DNA of 64,000 bases from Skermanella sp. TT6 (GTDB lineage: Bacteria > Pseudomonadota > Alphaproteobacteria > Azospirillales > Azospirillaceae): NCBI RefSeq assembly GCF_016653635.2, contig NZ_CP067420.1:3011501-3075500 (forward strand). Direction: 5' to 3'. Numbering within the stretch: the stretch's first letter is position 1; every line of letters begins with the position of its first letter. The translations under genes were made by a program, and so were the position numbers. This document shows, piece by piece, positions 9,685 through 19,718 of the stretch. The notes beneath the pieces were generated by a model. It did no database searches and had not been told where the DNA came from. It saw nothing but the letters and a program-made list of their open reading frames with translations.

Positions 9685-10446
9685 ATGGATATCCAGATCA
9701 TCCCAGCGCTCAGCGACAACTACGTCTACCTTTTCAAGGATCCCCAGAGCGATGCCGTCGGCATCGTCGATCCCGGCGAGCCCGGACCGGTGCTCGCAGC
9801 ATTGGATAGAACAGGTTGGCGTCCGACGCACATCTTCAACACCCATCATCACGCCGACCATATCGGCGGGAACGGCGTCTTGAAGCAGCGCTTCGGCTGT
9901 ACCATCATCGGGCCCGCCGCCGATCGCGGACGGATCCCCGAACTCGACGTGGTCGTCGCCGACGAGGATACTTACCATTTCGGCTCCCACGAGGTCCGCG
10001 TCTTCGAGACGCCGGGCCATACCAGCGGCCATGTTGCCTTCTGGTTCCCCGACGCTTCGGCCCTGTTCAGCGGCGACACGCTGTTCGCGCTGGGATGCGG
10101 CCGGCTGTTCGAAGGCACTCCGGCGCAGATGTGGAACTCCCTCCTGAAGCTGCGCGGCCTGCCGGCGGACACGCGGGTTTATTGCGGCCACGAATACACG
10201 CTGTCCAACGCCCGCTTCGCGGTCAGCATCGATCCGGACAATCCAGCCCTCAAGGAGCGGGCCGCAGACATCGCCGTGCTGCGCGATGCCGGCAAGCCGA
10301 CCATACCGACGACTCTGGGCGTCGAGCGGGCGACCAACCCGTTCCTGCGTGCCGACGATTCCGGCCTCGCATCCGAACTCGGCCTCGCGGGCGCCGATCC
10401 GGCCGAGGTCTTCGCCGAGATTCGCCGCCGCAAGGATAGTTTCTGA
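9685..10446 (+). CDS. gloB: Hydroxyacylglutathione hydrolase (glyoxalase II)
   Basis: Glyoxalase II hydrolyses S-D-lactoylglutathione to D-lactate and glutathione, the second step of methylglyoxal detoxification. The 253-residue metallo-beta-lactamase fold carries the binuclear metal signature THHHADH at residues 53-59. Further ligands are in ETPGHTSGH (~H110), the FSGDTLF aspartate, and CGHEYT in the C-terminal glutathione-binding domain. The ATG at 9685 begins the canonical MDIQIIPALSDNY. A glutathione S-transferase follows 46 bp downstream on the same strand, so a small glutathione-linked unit is likely. Confidence 0.95.
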   Translation: MDIQIIPALSDNYVYLFKDPQSDAVGIVDPGEPGPVLAALDRTGWRPTHIFNTHHHADHIGGNGVLKQRFGCTIIGPAADRGRIPELDVVVADEDTYHFGSHEVRVFETPGHTSGHVAFWFPDASALFSGDTLFALGCGRLFEGTPAQMWNSLLKLRGLPADTRVYCGHEYTLSNARFAVSIDPDNPALKERAADIAVLRDAGKPTIPTTLGVERATNPFLRADDSGLASELGLAGADPAEVFAEIRRRKDSF

Positions 10447-10492
10447 CATCCGCCGCGTTCCAACGAAGAAGACAATCCAGGAAGGACTCGAC

Positions 10493-11104
10493 ATGAAGCT
10501 GCGCTACAGCGCGACCTCGCCCTATGTGCGCAAGGTCATGATGGTGATCCATGAACTGGGCCTCGCGGACCGGGTCGAACTCGAAAAGACCGACGCCTGG
10601 AGCCCGGAGACAGACCTTCCCGACGACAATCCGCTCGGCAAGGTTCCGGCCCTGGTCGTCGAGGACGGCACCGCATTGTTCGACAGCCCGGTCATCTGCG
10701 AATACCTGGACAGCCTGGCTTCCGGCGGCGAAGGGCGGCTGTTCCCGCCGCCGGGCAAGGAGCGCTGGGCGGCCCTGCGGTTCCAGGCGCTGGCCGACGG
10801 CATCTGCGACGCCGCCATCCTGCGGCGACTCGAAGGCAATCGGCCGGAGCAGATCCGCTCGACCGACTGGATGGAGCGGCAGCGCCGGGCCGTCGCCCGC
10901 TCCCTCGACCTGCTGGAGAAGGAGGCCGGCCAACTCGGCTCCCGGGCCGATATCGGGACCCTGGCCGTGCTCGCGGCGCTCGGATACCTGGATTTCCGAT
11001 TCGGTCACGAGGATTGGCGGCAGGGCCGGCCGGCCCTCAGCGCCTGGTTCGACGGGGCAAGCGCCCGCGACAGCTTCGCGGCCACCAAGCCTCCGGCGGC
11101 CTGA
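10493..11104 (+). CDS. Glutathione S-transferase family protein
   Basis: A 203-residue cytosolic GST. The N-terminal thioredoxin-like domain has SATSPYVRKV, where the Ser/Thr near residue 6-9 would contact glutathione, the cis-proline NPLGKVPAL and the glutathione gamma-Glu contact FDSPVICEYLD. The all-alpha domain with a conserved N-capping block (ADIGTLAVLAALGYLDFRF) completes it. AGGAAGGA sits 7-8 bases before the ATG. It follows gloB and precedes the DUF985 cupin by 9 bp, so the three may be co-transcribed. Substrate specificity is unknown. Confidence 0.9.
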   Translation: MKLRYSATSPYVRKVMMVIHELGLADRVELEKTDAWSPETDLPDDNPLGKVPALVVEDGTALFDSPVICEYLDSLASGGEGRLFPPPGKERWAALRFQALADGICDAAILRRLEGNRPEQIRSTDWMERQRRAVARSLDLLEKEAGQLGSRADIGTLAVLAALGYLDFRFGHEDWRQGRPALSAWFDGASARDSFAATKPPAA

Positions 11105-11113
11105 GGGCGCGCG

Positions 11114-11572
11114 GTGCCGCCGATCGGCGATCTCTCCGCCGCGGAGATCATCCGTCTTCTCGGGATGCAGCCGCATCCCGAGGGCGGGCATTATGTCGAG
11201 ACGTTCCGAGACAGGCCGGCGGACGGTTCGCGCGGCGCCTGCACCGTGATCTATTTCCTGCTGCAGGCGGACGAATTTTCCGCATGGCACCGGGTCGATG
11301 CGGTGGAAATCTGGCACTGGTACGCCGGTGGGCCGCTGGCCCTCACGATCTCGCCGAACGGCCACGACGCCGAGGCGATGCATCTGGGACCGGCGCTCGC
11401 CCAGGGGCAGCGCCCCCAGGCCGTCGTCCCCGCCGGTGCCTGGCAGACCGCGGTTTCGCTCGGAGCCTGGACGCTGGTCGGCTGCACCGTGGCGCCGGCG
11501 TTCGAGTTCGCGGGGTTCGAGCTGGCTCCGCCGGACTGGCGCCCGGTGCCCCGGGCCGGCGGCAAAGGCTGA
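11114..11572 (+). CDS. DUF985 / cupin_5 family protein
   Basis: A small single-domain cupin of 152 residues. The N-terminal block AEIIRLLGMQPHPEGGHYVETFRD and the central AWHRVDAVEIWHWYAGGPL are signatures of the DUF985/cupin_5 family. Histidines in the second block are where a cupin metal would sit. The family's reaction is not firmly established. The start is a GTG, 9 bp after the GST stop, which suggests translational coupling. It converges on sufE with only 8 bp between the stops. Confidence 0.8.
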   Translation: MPPIGDLSAAEIIRLLGMQPHPEGGHYVETFRDRPADGSRGACTVIYFLLQADEFSAWHRVDAVEIWHWYAGGPLALTISPNGHDAEAMHLGPALAQGQRPQAVVPAGAWQTAVSLGAWTLVGCTVAPAFEFAGFELAPPDWRPVPRAGGKG

Positions 11573-11580
11573 CGGGTGCG

Positions 11581-11997
11581 TCAGTCCCGGGCGGCGATCC
11601 GGGCTTTGGCGGAAGCCTTGATGGTCTCCACCATCGAGAAGAAGCCGTTGCGCCGATTGGGGCTGAGATGCTGGTCCAGGCCGATCCGGGCGAAGATGGC
11701 TTCCAGATCGGTGTCCAGGATCTGCTCCGGCGTGCGGTCGGAGTAGGCGGTCAGCAGGACCGCCGCCAAACCTTTCACGATCGCGCTGTCGCTATCGGCG
11801 GCGAAACGCATGCGGCGTTCCTCGGACGGCAGAGGCACCAGCCAGACCTGACTCATGCAGCCTTCCACCTTGAAGGCGTCGGTATGGTAGCGGTCTTCCA
11901 GCGGCGGCAGGCCGCGCCCCAGATCGATGACGTAGCGGTACCGGTCCTCCCACTCGTCGAACAACTCGAAGTTCTCGATCAACTCATCGATCGTCAT
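11581..11997 (-). CDS. sufE: SufE-family cysteine desulfuration protein
   Basis: SufE accepts persulfide sulfur from the cysteine desulfurase SufS and passes it to the Fe-S scaffold. At 138 residues it is the normal length. The active cysteine is Cys47 in KVEGCMSQVW, preceded by the typical N-terminus DELIENFELFDEWEDRYRY and followed by a helical C-terminus containing GLDQHLSPNRRNGF. No suf genes are adjacent, so it is a stand-alone copy, as is common in alphaproteobacteria. Confidence 0.93.
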   Translation of the reverse strand: MTIDELIENFELFDEWEDRYRYVIDLGRGLPPLEDRYHTDAFKVEGCMSQVWLVPLPSEERRMRFAADSDSAIVKGLAAVLLTAYSDRTPEQILDTDLEAIFARIGLDQHLSPNRRNGFFSMVETIKASAKARIAARD

Positions 11998-12063
11998 GGC
12001 GGCTCCTGGTGGCGGTCACCGGTCCGTATCAGCCCGCCGGCCCAGGCGCAAGCCCGCTCCTGT

Positions 12064-12333
12064 TCAATGGGGCGGGTCGGTCCTGACGAGGTGTTCGACC
12101 AGTGCCGGAAGGCTGTCGCCGATCTGCCGGGCGACCCTTTCGGCATCTTCCTGCTCGGTGACTTCGACGACCAGCTTGGCGAGCGCGATGGTCATGGCCT
12201 GGAGCAACAGCTTTGTGTCCAGGCCGGCGTGGTTCGTCTGGGTCGCCAAGGCGAGGAACGAGTTCGTGGCCCGCGCCAGCGGCGCGGCTTCGCGCGCCTG
12301 TCGGAACGAGGATAGATCGATGGTATCCGCCAT
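12064..12333 (-). CDS. Small hypothetical protein
   Basis: An 89-residue, mostly helical soluble protein of unknown function. The ATG at 12333 is preceded by GGAGGGAGA at good spacing, which argues for translation from there rather than from a start 20 codons upstream. It contains no Cys, no recognisable motif and no membrane segment. Its position between sufE and the tRNA gives no functional hint. Confidence 0.55.
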   Translation of the reverse strand: MADTIDLSSFRQAREAAPLARATNSFLALATQTNHAGLDTKLLLQAMTIALAKLVVEVTEQEDAERVARQIGDSLPALVEHLVRTDPPH

Positions 12334-12437
12334 TCTCCCTCCGCGTGCTTCAGCACATGGATTCAAGGTGCGGCCGAAACTGAAGTTTTGCAAGCCTTTG
12401 CACCATGGTTTCGCACCTTGGCGCGGCGGCGGGGGGA

Positions 12438-12514
12438 TGGTGGGCGTGACCGGACTTGAACCGATAACCAGACCGTTATGAGCGGCCAGCTCTAACCAGT
12501 TGAGCTACACGCCC
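12438..12514 (-). tRNA. tRNA with CAT anticodon (Ile2 or elongator Met)
   Basis: A full 77-nt tRNA including an encoded 3' CCA. The acceptor stem GGGCGTG pairs with CACGCCC. The D arm (TAGCTCAACTGGTTAGAGC), an anticodon loop CTCATAA with anticodon CAT, and the T arm GGTTCAAGTCC are all present. A CAT anticodon can be elongator Met or the lysidine-modified tRNA-Ile2. The T-arm sequence TTCAAGTCC resembles Ile2 more, but I cannot settle identity by eye. It lies 113 bp downstream of rpoD on the same strand. Confidence 0.93.
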
Positions 12515-12577
12515 GACGCGAGGCACGAGAATGTGCCGCCGAAAGCGACCTAAAGCAACCCCGATGTTTGCCGATGA

Positions 12578-12612
12578 GGGAGGCTCGATCGTCCGGAGAC
12601 GTCGGGCCTCCC
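12578..12612 (-). terminator. Possible rpoD terminator hairpin
   Basis: Arms GGGAGGC (12578-12584) and GCCTCCC (12606-12612) flank a 21-nt loop, starting 16 bp past the rpoD stop. There is no U-tract, so it may only be a transcript-end structure. Confidence 0.4.
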
Positions 12613-12627
12613 GTTCCGCCGGCCGGC

Positions 12628-14598
<1,971 letters not shown>

Positions 14599-14727
14599 TC
14601 GAATGATGCCCCCGCCTAGAAAACACGTGCGTGACGCAAGGCCCACGGTGCCCCGCGCCACCCGCACACACAGGACTGACTTTTTTTGGCCTGACCCAAG
14701 CTCCTGCTCCATCTGCCATAGGCGACC

Positions 14728-16590
14728 TCAGTATTCAAGGTCGGGGTCGTCTAACTCGGCCGCGCCGGCTTCGGCTTCGAGCAGCGCCCGGACCCGAGAC
14801 CAGTTATCGGCATTCATGTCGCGGGCGAAGGATTGCGTCGCCTCCCGGCGCTCGGACTTGATATGATCGGTATATGTCTGCCCCCATACGTCATACCAGC
14901 CTCGCCGGGCCTGCTCCAGTGTCGCATCGGGCCTGGCAAAGGCATACAGGAAGGAAGCCGGACCTATGGCATCTTCCAGGTCGGAGAAACCCATTTCAGT
15001 CAAGTGGCTACCCAATCCGGCAGCGTCAAGCCCGGTATTTTCGCTGAGCACCGACACGACGGCCTGACGGAGCAGGTCCAGCGCGGGCTGCGACAACTCC
15101 ACGCTACCTATTGATTCACCGACTTCCTCGAACAGTTCGGGGTGGTTCAGCAGTGTTGCCAGCAAGACACGCTCCCGGCCTTCCCGAGCGGGCCTGGGCC
15201 GGCTGCGCTGGTAATCGGGCGGCGGATCGGTCGTGCGCGGTGCCCGGAAGCCGCGACCCTTGAACCCGCCCCCGCCGCCGGCGAAGCGCTGGCCCGGCTG
15301 GAACGCCGGTCGGGCGCGGAACTTCTCGAAGAAGCGTCGGCGCATTTCATCGCGGTAGAGCGCCTGCACGGTACGGTCGGCGATCATGCCGACCCGCTCG
15401 TCCAGGGCGGCCTGGAGACCGGCGCGCGCTTCGGGCGTATCGAGCACCCTGCCCTCCTCCTCCATCCGCCACAGGACGTCGGCCAGCGGCATGGCGCCGT
15501 CCAGCACCTGCTGCATGGCCTTCGGCCCTTCCTTCCTCAGCAGGCTGTCAGGATCGTCGCCGCCGACCATGAAGGCCACGCGGACCGAATGGTCCGGCAG
15601 CAGGTGGGGCAACACCCGCTCGACCGCGCGGTGGGCGGCGCGCTGGCCGGCGGGATCTCCGTCGAAGCAGAGCACCGGAACCCGGCGCCCCGGAGGTGCC
15701 AGCTTCCACAGTTCCAGGATCTGGGTTTCGGTCAGGGCCGTACCGAGCGGCGCCACGGCTCCGTCGAAGCCGGCGCGGACCAGGGCGATGACGTCCATGT
15801 AGCCTTCGACCACGATGATCGGCTGGCCGTCGGCCGCCGCCTGCCGGGCGCGGCTCATGTTGTAGAGCAGCCGGCCCTTGTGGAAGAGCGGGTTGTCGGC
15901 GGAGTTGATGTATTTGGGTCCGTCGCCTTCCATGATGCGGCCGCCGAAGGCTACGACCCGGCCGCGCCGGTCGGTGACCGGGAACATCACGCGGTTGCGG
16001 AAGAAGGAGAAGGCGCCGCCGCCATAGTCCGACGCCCTGACGACGCCGGCTTCCAGCATATCCTCCTCCTTGAAGCCCTCCCGCGCCAGATGGACGCGCA
16101 GGGCGTTGCCGTCGGCCGGGGCGAAGCCGAGACGGAAGCGGACCATCGTCTCCTCGTCCAGACCCCGGCTCTTCAGGTAGTCGAACGCGGCATGGCCGCC
16201 GGGGCCGACAAGCTGCTTCTCGAACCAGCGGCAGGTCGCCTCCACCAGGTCATGGAGCGATTTCTGCCGCTCGAAGCGTTGCCGATCCTCCGGAGTGGCC
16301 TGGGGCACCTGCAACCCGGCCTCCGAGGCCAGCTGCTCGACCGCTTCGGGGAAGGCCAGGTTGTCGTGGCGCATCGCGAACCCGATGATGTCGCCGTGGG
16401 CGCCGCAACCGAAGCAGTGGAAGAAGCCCTTCTGGTCGTTGACGTAGAAGCTGGGCGTCTTCTCGTTGTGGAACGGGCACGGCGCCTTGAATTCCCGACC
16501 CGCCCGGATCAGACGCATCCGTTTCCCGACCACGTCGGAGAGCGGCAGACGCGCCCTCAGCTCTTCAAGGAATTGGGGAGGAAACGCCAT
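14728..16590 (-). CDS. dnaG: DNA primase
   Basis: The replicative primase that lays RNA primers on the lagging strand. The 620 residues show the N-terminal zinc finger (CPFHNEKTPSF, then FHCFGCGAHGD at about 38-66) and the catalytic TOPRIM core with VVEGYMDVIAL (acidic Glu) and the FDGDPAGQRAA DxD pair. The C-terminal helicase-interacting domain is variable, as usual. A glycine-rich linker at about 420-440 separates the core from the C-terminal domain. It sits between yqeY and rpoD on the same strand, the classical macromolecular-synthesis arrangement. Confidence 0.97.
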   Translation of the reverse strand: MAFPPQFLEELRARLPLSDVVGKRMRLIRAGREFKAPCPFHNEKTPSFYVNDQKGFFHCFGCGAHGDIIGFAMRHDNLAFPEAVEQLASEAGLQVPQATPEDRQRFERQKSLHDLVEATCRWFEKQLVGPGGHAAFDYLKSRGLDEETMVRFRLGFAPADGNALRVHLAREGFKEEDMLEAGVVRASDYGGGAFSFFRNRVMFPVTDRRGRVVAFGGRIMEGDGPKYINSADNPLFHKGRLLYNMSRARQAAADGQPIIVVEGYMDVIALVRAGFDGAVAPLGTALTETQILELWKLAPPGRRVPVLCFDGDPAGQRAAHRAVERVLPHLLPDHSVRVAFMVGGDDPDSLLRKEGPKAMQQVLDGAMPLADVLWRMEEEGRVLDTPEARAGLQAALDERVGMIADRTVQALYRDEMRRRFFEKFRARPAFQPGQRFAGGGGGFKGRGFRAPRTTDPPPDYQRSRPRPAREGRERVLLATLLNHPELFEEVGESIGSVELSQPALDLLRQAVVSVLSENTGLDAAGLGSHLTEMGFSDLEDAIGPASFLYAFARPDATLEQARRGWYDVWGQTYTDHIKSERREATQSFARDMNADNWSRVRALLEAEAGAAELDDPDLEY

Positions 16591-16759
16591 GGCGCCTGCG
16601 CATCACCTTCGATACTTGGATAGCCGGATCATGGCGAGGTCCGCTCCGGGATTGCGGGGAAAGGGTCCGCGCCGACCGGTTGCCGAGGGCCGGCATCCCC
16701 GGAACGGTAAGTCATGATTGGTTAACAGGCCATAAAGGAAATGGATCGGGAAAATGTCG

Positions 16760-17215
16760 TCAGACCAGCGACGCCTTCACGAAGCCGCTGGCCTTGCCGA
16801 AATCCATCTGGCCGGCGTAGCGGGTGCGCAGCTCGGCCATGGTCCGCCCCATGTCCTTGATGCCGGTCGCGCCGATATCCTTGATCACGGTATCGACCGC
16901 GCCGCGGATCTCGTCCTCGCTGAACTGCTTGGGCAGGAAAGTCTCGATGACCCCGATCTCCTCCCGCTCCTGCTCGGCCAGTTCGAGCCTGCCGCCCTGC
17001 TCGTACAGGGCGATGGCTTCGCGGCGCTGCTTGATCATGGTCTGGAGCATGGACAGGATCTCGTCCTCGTCGATCCCGTCGGTGACCCCGCGCCCCCGCG
17101 CGGCGATGTCACGGTCCTTGAGAGCCGCCAGGATCAGGCGCAGCGTCGAGACGGCGCGCTGGTTCTTGGACCGCATCGCCTCTTTCAAGGCCTCGTTGAG
17201 CCGGCTGCGGAACAT
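16760..17215 (-). CDS. GatB/YqeY domain protein
   Basis: A 151-residue stand-alone YqeY protein, related to the C-terminal tRNA-contacting domain of GatB but without amidotransferase catalysis. Recognisable blocks are LNEALKEAMRSKNQRAVSTLRLILAALKDRDI, then EDEILSMLQTMIKQRREAI and FLPKQFSEDEI. The ATG at 17215 fits the family start. Its place upstream of dnaG-rpoD and divergent from carA is conserved in many alphaproteobacteria. Its cellular role is not well defined. Confidence 0.93.
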   Translation of the reverse strand: MFRSRLNEALKEAMRSKNQRAVSTLRLILAALKDRDIAARGRGVTDGIDEDEILSMLQTMIKQRREAIALYEQGGRLELAEQEREEIGVIETFLPKQFSEDEIRGAVDTVIKDIGATGIKDMGRTMAELRTRYAGQMDFGKASGFVKASLV

Positions 17216-17528
17216 CGTGTGGAGTCCTCGTGAAGCAAATTTTACAGAATGATAGCGAATGTCGGCCCGGTCCGCCAGCGGCGCCGCGGCATGCCCGCCG
17301 CCCGCCCCGTCGGCGCCGCAAGGACACCGCATCCTATTGACCGGGCGCCCGCCATGGTCTAATCGCACGCCGTCGGTTCCAACCGCGATCGGCTCCGGGC
17401 AAAGGTTCGGATCCGGCCGCGGGTTGACGCGTGCCCTCCTGCCGACCAAATCGGGGCGGGAGCGGCCGAAGTCCGAGCCGCATCAGGTAATGCGCCCGCA
17501 GGGGCGGTCAATATGGGGTCTGTCACCG
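17216..17528. promoter_or_regulatory. Divergent yqeY/carA upstream region
   Basis: This 313-bp GC-rich interval holds no gene I can support. The carA frame remains open back to 17259, but the implied sequence is Arg/Pro/Ser-rich and unlike any CarA N-terminus. A possible carA promoter is TTGACC at 17337 with TCTAAT at 17358. Both hexamers match the consensus at five of six positions, but the spacer is only 15 bp. No riboswitch or attenuator was recognised. Confidence 0.35.
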
Positions 17529-18722
17529 ATGTCCGAAAACATTTCCGCCGCCCCGGCGCCGAGCGCCGCCGAAGCGTCGCGTCCGGACGGCGCCACCGCC
17601 GTCCTCGTCCTGGCCGATGGAACGGTGCTGTGGGGGCGCGGGCTGGGTGCGGTGGGCGCATCGGTCGGTGAGGTCTGCTTCAACACGTCGATGACCGGCT
17701 ACCAGGAAATCCTGACCGATCCCAGCTATGCCGGGCAGATCATCACCTTCACCTTCCCCCATATCGGCAACACGGGCGCCAACGGCGAGGATATCGAGAC
17801 GGTCACCCCGGCGGCCCGCGGCCTGGTGCTTCGCGCCGACGTCACCGAGCCATCGAACTGGCGGGCTACCCGCCACCTGGACGACTGGCTGAAGAGCTTC
17901 GACCTGATCGGCATCTCGGGCGTCGACACCCGGCGGCTGACCCGGCGCATCCGCGACGGCGGCGCGCCGACCGGCGTGATCGCCCACGCCCCGGACGGCC
18001 GGTTCGACCTGGAGGCACTGGTCGCCCAGGCGCGGCAATGGCCGGGCCTGGAAGGCATGGACCTCGCCAAGGACGTTTCCTGCCGCCAGACCTATTCCTG
18101 GAACGAGGGGATGTGGAAGCTCGGCCAGGGTTACGCGACGCAGGAGAACCCGCGCCACCACGTGGTCGCGATCGACTACGGCGCCAAGCGCAACATCCTG
18201 CGCTGCCTCGCCGGGACCGGCGCCAAGGTGACGGTGGTGCCTGCGACCGCCACGGTCGAGGACGTGATGCGCCACAAGCCGGACGGCGTCTTCCTGTCCA
18301 ACGGCCCGGGCGACCCGGCCGCCACCGGGACCTATGCCGTGCCGACGATCCGCGGCCTGATCGATACCGGCGTGCCGATGTTCGGCATCTGCCTGGGTCA
18401 CCAGTTGATGGCGCTGGCCCTTGGCGCCGAGACCGAGAAGATGCCCCGCGGCCACCGCGGCGCCAACCACCCGGTCAAGGACCTGGAGACCGGAAGGGTC
18501 GAGATCACCAGCCAGAACCACGGCTTCGTGGTCAAGCCGGACAGCCTTCCCGCGGACGTGGAGGTGACCCATGTCAGCCTGTTCGACGGCACCAACGAGG
18601 GGCTGAAGGTCAAGGGCAAGCCGATCTTCTCGGTCCAGTACCATCCCGAAGCCTCGCCCGGCCCGGAGGACAGCCACTATCTGTTCCACCGTTTCGTGGA
18701 CCTGATCGACAAGCAGGGCTGA
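17529..18722 (+). CDS. carA: Carbamoyl-phosphate synthase small subunit
   Basis: The glutaminase subunit that supplies ammonia to CarB for carbamoyl phosphate, feeding arginine and pyrimidine synthesis. The 397 residues comprise the N-terminal CPSase_sm domain (TAVLVLADGTVLWGRGLG, then FNTSMTGYQEILTDPSYAGQI) and a C-terminal class I glutamine amidotransferase. The latter has nucleophile Cys in MFGICLGHQL, with His and Glu in VQYHPEASPGPEDS. The ATG at 17529 places the family N-terminus a short way downstream, leaving a Ser/Ala-rich leader of about 20 residues. carB is not adjacent: a NUDIX gene on the opposite strand follows. Confidence 0.96.
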   Translation: MSENISAAPAPSAAEASRPDGATAVLVLADGTVLWGRGLGAVGASVGEVCFNTSMTGYQEILTDPSYAGQIITFTFPHIGNTGANGEDIETVTPAARGLVLRADVTEPSNWRATRHLDDWLKSFDLIGISGVDTRRLTRRIRDGGAPTGVIAHAPDGRFDLEALVAQARQWPGLEGMDLAKDVSCRQTYSWNEGMWKLGQGYATQENPRHHVVAIDYGAKRNILRCLAGTGAKVTVVPATATVEDVMRHKPDGVFLSNGPGDPAATGTYAVPTIRGLIDTGVPMFGICLGHQLMALALGAETEKMPRGHRGANHPVKDLETGRVEITSQNHGFVVKPDSLPADVEVTHVSLFDGTNEGLKVKGKPIFSVQYHPEASPGPEDSHYLFHRFVDLIDKQG

Positions 18723-18730
18723 CCGGCCTC

Positions 18731-18772
18731 GCCGCGGAACGGACGGACGAAGGTGCCCATCCATTCCGCGGC
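18731..18772. terminator. Inverted repeat between carA and the NUDIX gene
   Basis: Arms GCCGCGGAA (18731-18739) and TTCCGCGGC (18764-18772) are perfect complements around a 24-nt loop. They lie between two convergent stops, so this is a candidate shared terminator. No T-tract is present on either side. Confidence 0.4.
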
Positions 18773-18781
18773 CTGCCAACC

Positions 18782-19246
18782 CTACCCGACGATCCCGCGC
18801 CGGAACGCCCGGGATAGCTCGATCACCCGGGTCGTCTCCCCCCACTCGACCAGTTCCGCGACCTGATCCGGCGTCGCCCACCGCGCATCCATCGCGTCGT
18901 CGGCCGCGACCGGATCGCCCTCCGGACACTCGGCCAGCACCTCGACCAGCGTGTAGTGGAACTGGACCTCGCCTTCGGGATCGCGGCTGATCGAATCCAG
19001 CGCCGTCACGACCGCCTGCGGCTCGACCGCAAGGCCGGTCTCTTCCAGCACCTCCCGAGCCGCCGCCTCGAACAGGGTCTCGCCGACCGATTGCGCACCG
19101 CCCGGCAATCCCCATTGGCCGAGCCGGGGGGCGCGGCCCCTGCGGATCAGGAGCACCCGCTCGCCCTGCCAGACGACCACGCCGACGCCGACCCACGGGC
19201 GGTCCGGATATTCCCGGTCCGAATATGTCCGACGGGGCGAAGTCAC
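18782..19246 (-). CDS. NUDIX hydrolase
   Basis: A 154-residue NUDIX pyrophosphohydrolase. The NUDIX box is complete: GGAQSVGETLFEAAAREVLEETG fits G-x5-E-x7-RE-U-x-E-E-x-G-U, with the two metal-binding glutamates present. The preceding RAPRLGQWGLPGG is typical of ADP-ribose/ADP-sugar or MutT-like members, but the substrate cannot be fixed. It starts with GTG at 19246 and overlaps the upstream AhpD-like gene's TGA by 3 bases, so the two are translationally coupled. Confidence 0.92.
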   Translation of the reverse strand: MTSPRRTYSDREYPDRPWVGVGVVVWQGERVLLIRRGRAPRLGQWGLPGGAQSVGETLFEAAAREVLEETGLAVEPQAVVTALDSISRDPEGEVQFHYTLVEVLAECPEGDPVAADDAMDARWATPDQVAELVEWGETTRVIELSRAFRRGIVG

Positions 19247-19623
19247 GACTTGAACCGCTCGTCCACCTGGACACGATAGCCATTGGCGAGCCGGTTGGTC
19301 TCGTTCGCCATCCCGACCACCGCCAGCAACTCGCCGAGCATCTCGTCGGTCATGCCGGCCTTGCGGGCCGCCGCCGTGTGGGAGGCGATGCAGTATTTGC
19401 AGTTGTTGGTGGCGCTGACCGCCAGATAGACCATTTCCTTGGTCAGCGGATCCAGCGCGCCGGGCGCCATGACCTCCTTGATGCTTTCCCAGGTGCGCCT
19501 CAGCGTCGGCGGATGATTGGCCAGGACCTTCCAGAAATTGTTGATCAGGTCCGTCTTGCGGGTCGCCATGATGTCGTCATAGACGGCGCGAACTTCGGGA
19601 CTGGCGTCCTCGTACTCGACCAT
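19243..19623 (-). CDS. Carboxymuconolactone decarboxylase / AhpD-like protein
   Basis: A 126-residue alpha-helical CMD-family protein with the AhpD-type peroxidase motif: Cys75, Cys78 and His82 in NCKYCIASH. That points to thiol-dependent peroxide reduction rather than ring decarboxylation. The start at 19623 (MVEYEDAS) has GGGAGGG directly upstream; two earlier in-frame starts lack one. Its last codon overlaps the NUDIX start, so the pair likely forms a bicistron. Physiological partners are unknown. Confidence 0.88.
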   Translation of the reverse strand: MVEYEDASPEVRAVYDDIMATRKTDLINNFWKVLANHPPTLRRTWESIKEVMAPGALDPLTKEMVYLAVSATNNCKYCIASHTAAARKAGMTDEMLGELLAVVGMANETNRLANGYRVQVDERFKS

Positions 19624-19652
19624 CTGCCCTCCCATCGGAAATGATGCCCTCG

Positions 19653-19686
19653 AAAACGACTGCGGGGCGTCCCGCTGGGACGCCCC
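19653..19686 (-). terminator. phaB terminator candidate
   Basis: A perfect 10-bp stem GGGGCGTCCC/GGGACGCCCC (19664-19686) with a 3-nt loop lies 33 bp beyond the phaB stop. On the minus strand it is followed after a few bases by TTTT (19653-19656). This separates the pha genes from the AhpD-NUDIX pair. Confidence 0.6.
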
Positions 19687-19718
19687 GTCGATCCTAACAC
19701 CCTCAGGGAGGCGAAGGA

